Positions 62,701-64,000 of a stretch of 64,000 nt of DNA are shown piece by piece (within the stretch, counting starts at the first letter, position 1; every line of letters starts with the position of its first letter). Under the pieces are notes generated by a model, which had not been told where the DNA came from, did no database searches, and worked only from the letters and a program-made list of their open reading frames with translations. The position numbers and the translations under genes were made by a program. This DNA is from JADJPF01 sp964492845 (GTDB lineage: Bacteria; Acidobacteriota; Blastocatellia; Chloracidobacteriales; JADJPF01), in NCBI GenBank assembly GCA_964492845.1, contig CAZBMZ010000009.1, positions 113,110 to 177,109 of the forward strand, given 5' to 3'.

Positions 62701-63458
62701 ACTCATTAGTGCTTTGGGAAGCTCAATTTGGCGATTTTGTTAATACTGCTCAGGTATTAATAGATCAATTTATTGCAGCAGGTGAAGAAAAATGGCACCA
62801 ATTTAGTAGACTTGTAATGTTGCTTCCACATGGATTTGAAGGACAAGGGCCAGAACATTCTAGTGCTAGACTAGAACGCTTCTTACAACTATCTGCCAAT
62901 TACAACTGGCAAGTCTGCCAATGTACTAGTGCTGCTCAATATTTCCACTTGCTTAGACGACAAATTAAACAACAAATGGCTAAACCTTTAGTTATTTGTT
63001 CGCCTAAGAGCCTGTTAAGACTTCCTGCCGCTTGTTCATCACTAAGCGAAATCCTAAATGGACAATTTCACCCTGTTATAGATGGTGGAGATCCAAAAGA
63101 GCCTGTAAATAGAGTAGTTTTCTGTAGTGGAAAAATTTACTATGATCTATTAGCAGCGCGTAAGTCTGAATCTACCCAAATAGTTAGATTAGAACAACTT
63201 TATCCATTCCCATATAAAGCTATAACTCAAACCGTTGCCCGATATTCTCAAGCAAATGATTGGGTTTGGGCCCAGGAAGAGCCAAAGAATATGGGTAGTT
63301 GGTCATTTATTTTAGAGCGTCTGCCAGAACTATTGCCTGCTGGCCGCAAACTACGCTATGCTGGCAGATTAGCGGCTTCTAGCCCTGCTACCGGTTCGCA
63401 AATCATTCACCAACTAGAACAACAAGAACTAGTTAAAGACGCTTTAGGCATAGCTTAA
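59790..63458 (+). CDS. kgd: multifunctional 2-oxoglutarate dehydrogenase E1 / succinyltransferase fusion (Kgd type)
   Basis: 1222 residues. N-terminal E1 peptide (about 30-70), then an E2-like acyltransferase core (about 105-350; T-N-P-G-T-I-G-T, D-H-R-V-I-Q-G-A-E-S-G with Gln where ordinary E2 has Asp), then a full SucA-type E1 (about 380-1215). E1 shows G-M-A-H-R-G-R-L-N-V-L-A-N, H-G-D-A-A-F-A-G-E-G and I-N-N-Q-I-G-F for thiamine diphosphate and Mg, and F-R-R-H-G-H-N-E-G-D-E-P. No lipoyl domain, as in mycobacterial Kgd. It feeds the TCA cycle from 2-oxoglutarate. Start is ATG at 59790; a second ATG at 59826 is possible. Confidence 0.93.
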   Translation: MATDFNLSEDINMTTKQENTSDLSAKITAEFGHNASYVLSLLSQFQADPNSLTGEWQNYFRAIVPSTNGNSQPSSTAIAPTSNNGTINKTTPAAEVKPNGELIPMRGAVRKLVDNMEASLSVPTATSQRQIPIKVLEENRRLINEHLASQHMGKISFTHVIAWALVKALQKFPNLNDAFTIVDGQPHRVRRIDVNIGVAVDVSKSDGSRTLLVPNIKKANEMDFAEFFAAYNKAVSGARSGKLAVTDYQDTTVTLTNPGTIGTTASNARLMAGQGLILATGSIDYPPQYQGMSDEALSQLGISKICTLASTYDHRVIQGAESGSLLAEINRLLVGEDSFYEQIFLDLQAPYPPVKWSVDRHPAILGTHHNELVEKQARVLELITAYRLRGHLAANVNPLRKQMPYYTHPELTPEHYGLSVWDMDREFFTGGLLGKERSTLRDILALLRKTYCDKVGIEFRYLPNLAQREWLRQRIEMPRQLPPTEVRRQILWKLICAEYFERFLHTKYLGQKRFSIEGGEVIVTVLDQLIEMAAAAGVEDITLGMAHRGRLNVLANVVGKFCERIFTIFEGSVHPDFVHDQGDVKYHQGAVGQRKTSSGRDITISVVPNPSHLEFVNPVVEGIVRAKQDLLSDNAITRVLPVLLHGDAAFAGEGIVAETLSLSGLKAYQNGGTFHIVINNQIGFTTSPESSRSSLYCTDIAKIIETPIFHVNSDDPDVAYWVLNLAFEFRQEFQKDVIIDLVGFRRHGHNEGDEPTYTQPLMYQQIKQHPGVCKLYSDKLIKEGLLSQEEFTALVNKRMQSYDEIQQKVKGIVKKQRASQLEIICVSSIDDRNITLETPATNISQTSVTQITNALSTVPENFHINPKLKPLITKRVAMGNGEAPLDWGFAEALAFGSLALEGTHIRLTGQDCIRGTFSQRHFGYYDNETNKLWMPLQHISKDQAPCEVYDSLLSEAAVLGFEYGYSVASPNSLVLWEAQFGDFVNTAQVLIDQFIAAGEEKWHQFSRLVMLLPHGFEGQGPEHSSARLERFLQLSANYNWQVCQCTSAAQYFHLLRRQIKQQMAKPLVICSPKSLLRLPAACSSLSEILNGQFHPVIDGGDPKEPVNRVVFCSGKIYYDLLAARKSESTQIVRLEQLYPFPYKAITQTVARYSQANDWVWAQEEPKNMGSWSFILERLPELLPAGRKLRYAGRLAASSPATGSQIIHQLEQQELVKDALGIA

Positions 63459-63483
63459 GTTTTACCATTTAATAGAAGTTAAT

Positions 63484-63534
63484 AAAGTTACTTTTCGTTA
63501 ATAAGTTATTTTAATATTAATGTAAAGTAACTTT
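63484..63534 (+). terminator. inverted repeat after the Kgd gene, possible terminator
   Basis: AAAGTTACTTT (63484-63494) and its exact complement AAAGTAACTTT (63524-63534) flank a 29-base loop. AATTATTTT follows. Weak as a terminator because of the loop size. Confidence 0.4.
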
Positions 63535-63666
63535 AATTATTTTAAAAACCGTTTTTTAGCCTGCTACAACGGCTTGCAGTTGCAAATTAGCTGTGTAATA
63601 ATCTCGACCTTCAACAGCCAGAATTAGATTTTTGATTAAAGATTTTCTAGTAACTACTTCAATAAC

Positions 63667-63739
63667 GGGCTCTTAGCTCAACGGTCAGAGCAGCAGACTC
63701 ATAATCTGTTGGTTCCAGGTTCGAATCCTGGAGGGCCCA
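63667..63739 (+). tRNA. tRNA with CAU anticodon (elongator Met or Ile2)
   Basis: A complete 73-base cloverleaf. The 7-bp acceptor GGGCTCT pairs with AGGGCCC (one G-U) and the D-arm is GCTC/GAGC. The anticodon stem GCAGA/TCTGT holds the loop CTCATAA (anticodon CAT), and the T-arm is CCAGG/CCTGG with TTCGAAT. The discriminator is A and the CCA end is only partly encoded (CCT follows). C1-A72 mismatch and GGG/CCC anticodon pairs of initiator tRNA are absent. The CTTAGCTCA start resembles lysidine-modified tRNA-Ile2, the substrate of the TilS encoded at 7.7 kb; elongator tRNA-Met remains possible. Confidence 0.92.
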
Positions 63740-63900
63740 CCTTAGACCATCTAATAAGATCAATAATTATAGCTAGTGTTTTTTAGATTAAAGCCTATCT
63801 TCCTAAAAACTGATCAACTAACACATCAAACTCATCATTATTAAACATTACATATTGTATATAACTAGATTGAATTACATAGTTATGGGTAGCACTCCAA

Positions 63901-64000
63901 TTAATCGGGGCCGGTAGAAATAGAAACAAGCAGAATAGGTTTTTGACTAATTACTGATCTTACGCAGCGTGTATAAAGTATTGAATTAAATGGGATTGTG
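63901..64000 (-). other. possible C-terminal end of a gene running out of the window
   Basis: An open frame enters from the right edge on the minus strand and ends at TAA 63903-63901. It contains V-I-S-Q-K-P-I-L-L-V-S-I-S-T-G-P, which looks like a core beta strand of an alpha/beta protein. A second minus-strand frame resumes just beyond with W-S-A-T-H-N-Y-V-I-Q, so a frameshifted remnant is possible. Too short to name. Confidence 0.25.

Overview
The window looks like ordinary chromosome from a low-GC (about one third G+C by eye), Gram-negative, probably aerobic heterotroph. The Gram-negative reading rests on an LPS-heptose gene group (gmhB, waaF), a large TonB-dependent receptor and an FtsH/TilS core. 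Several traits together resemble Acidobacteriota, perhaps Blastocatellia-like: Ser/Thr kinases headed by a zinc ribbon, the DUF1800/DUF1501 pair, an SBBP-repeat protein, a Kgd-type fused 2-oxoglutarate dehydrogenase, and a TonB receptor with an N-terminal carboxypeptidase-regulatory domain. This taxonomic placement is inference, not proof. I see no transposase, integrase, phage module or CRISPR array.

Layout. 1-9 kb: a truncated Nudix hydrolase, a permuted papain-fold protein, two sugar-nucleotide SDRs, waaF, gmhB, a DHH phosphoesterase and an FHA-GAF-HD-GYP signalling protein. 7.7-20.5 kb: tilS-ftsH, a chelatase-like AAA+ ATPase, an amidase, a PH-domain membrane protein, DUF1015, a HARE-HTH protein behind an unusual repeat cluster, galU, a DUF4388-TPR protein and a degenerate HPt. 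20.9-24.7 kb: a secreted anchor-V protein followed by DUF1800 and Tat-exported DUF1501 genes. 24.8-28.1 kb: a MazEF pair, two unrecognised genes in tandem, and about 1 kb without ORFs but dense in hairpins, with a plausible promoter at its head. 28.1-37.5 kb: a beta-helix protein plus TonB receptor, then three Ser/Thr kinases. 37.8-43.3 kb: a complete oppABCDF operon. 43.4-50.3 kb: a Rieske ferredoxin, selD, senB, mmsA, chrA, msrA and a haloalkane dehalogenase. 50.2-63.7 kb: a WD40 protein, a giant SBBP protein, a PepSY-type protein, an M48 protease, a peroxiredoxin-like selenoprotein, rsmI, a PilZ protein, an orphan aldehyde-dehydrogenase tail, the Kgd-type fusion and a CAU tRNA.

The most interesting theme is selenium. 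selD carries an in-frame UGA exactly at the catalytic Cys position (U23, U-x-x-K), followed by a two-tier stem-loop. A secreted peroxiredoxin-like gene has UGA in the W-U-P-Y-C redox motif, followed by a perfect 7-bp hairpin. Both would be cut in two by an annotator that treats UGA only as stop. Directly upstream of selD lies a SenB-like selenosugar synthase (selenoneine pathway) that also has one in-frame UGA, at a position that is not an obvious redox site. The window therefore suggests a Sec-decoding organism that also diverts selenophosphate to a selenosugar. No senA, selA, selB or tRNA-Sec is present here. UGA is almost unused as a genuine stop in the window (two genes by hand count).
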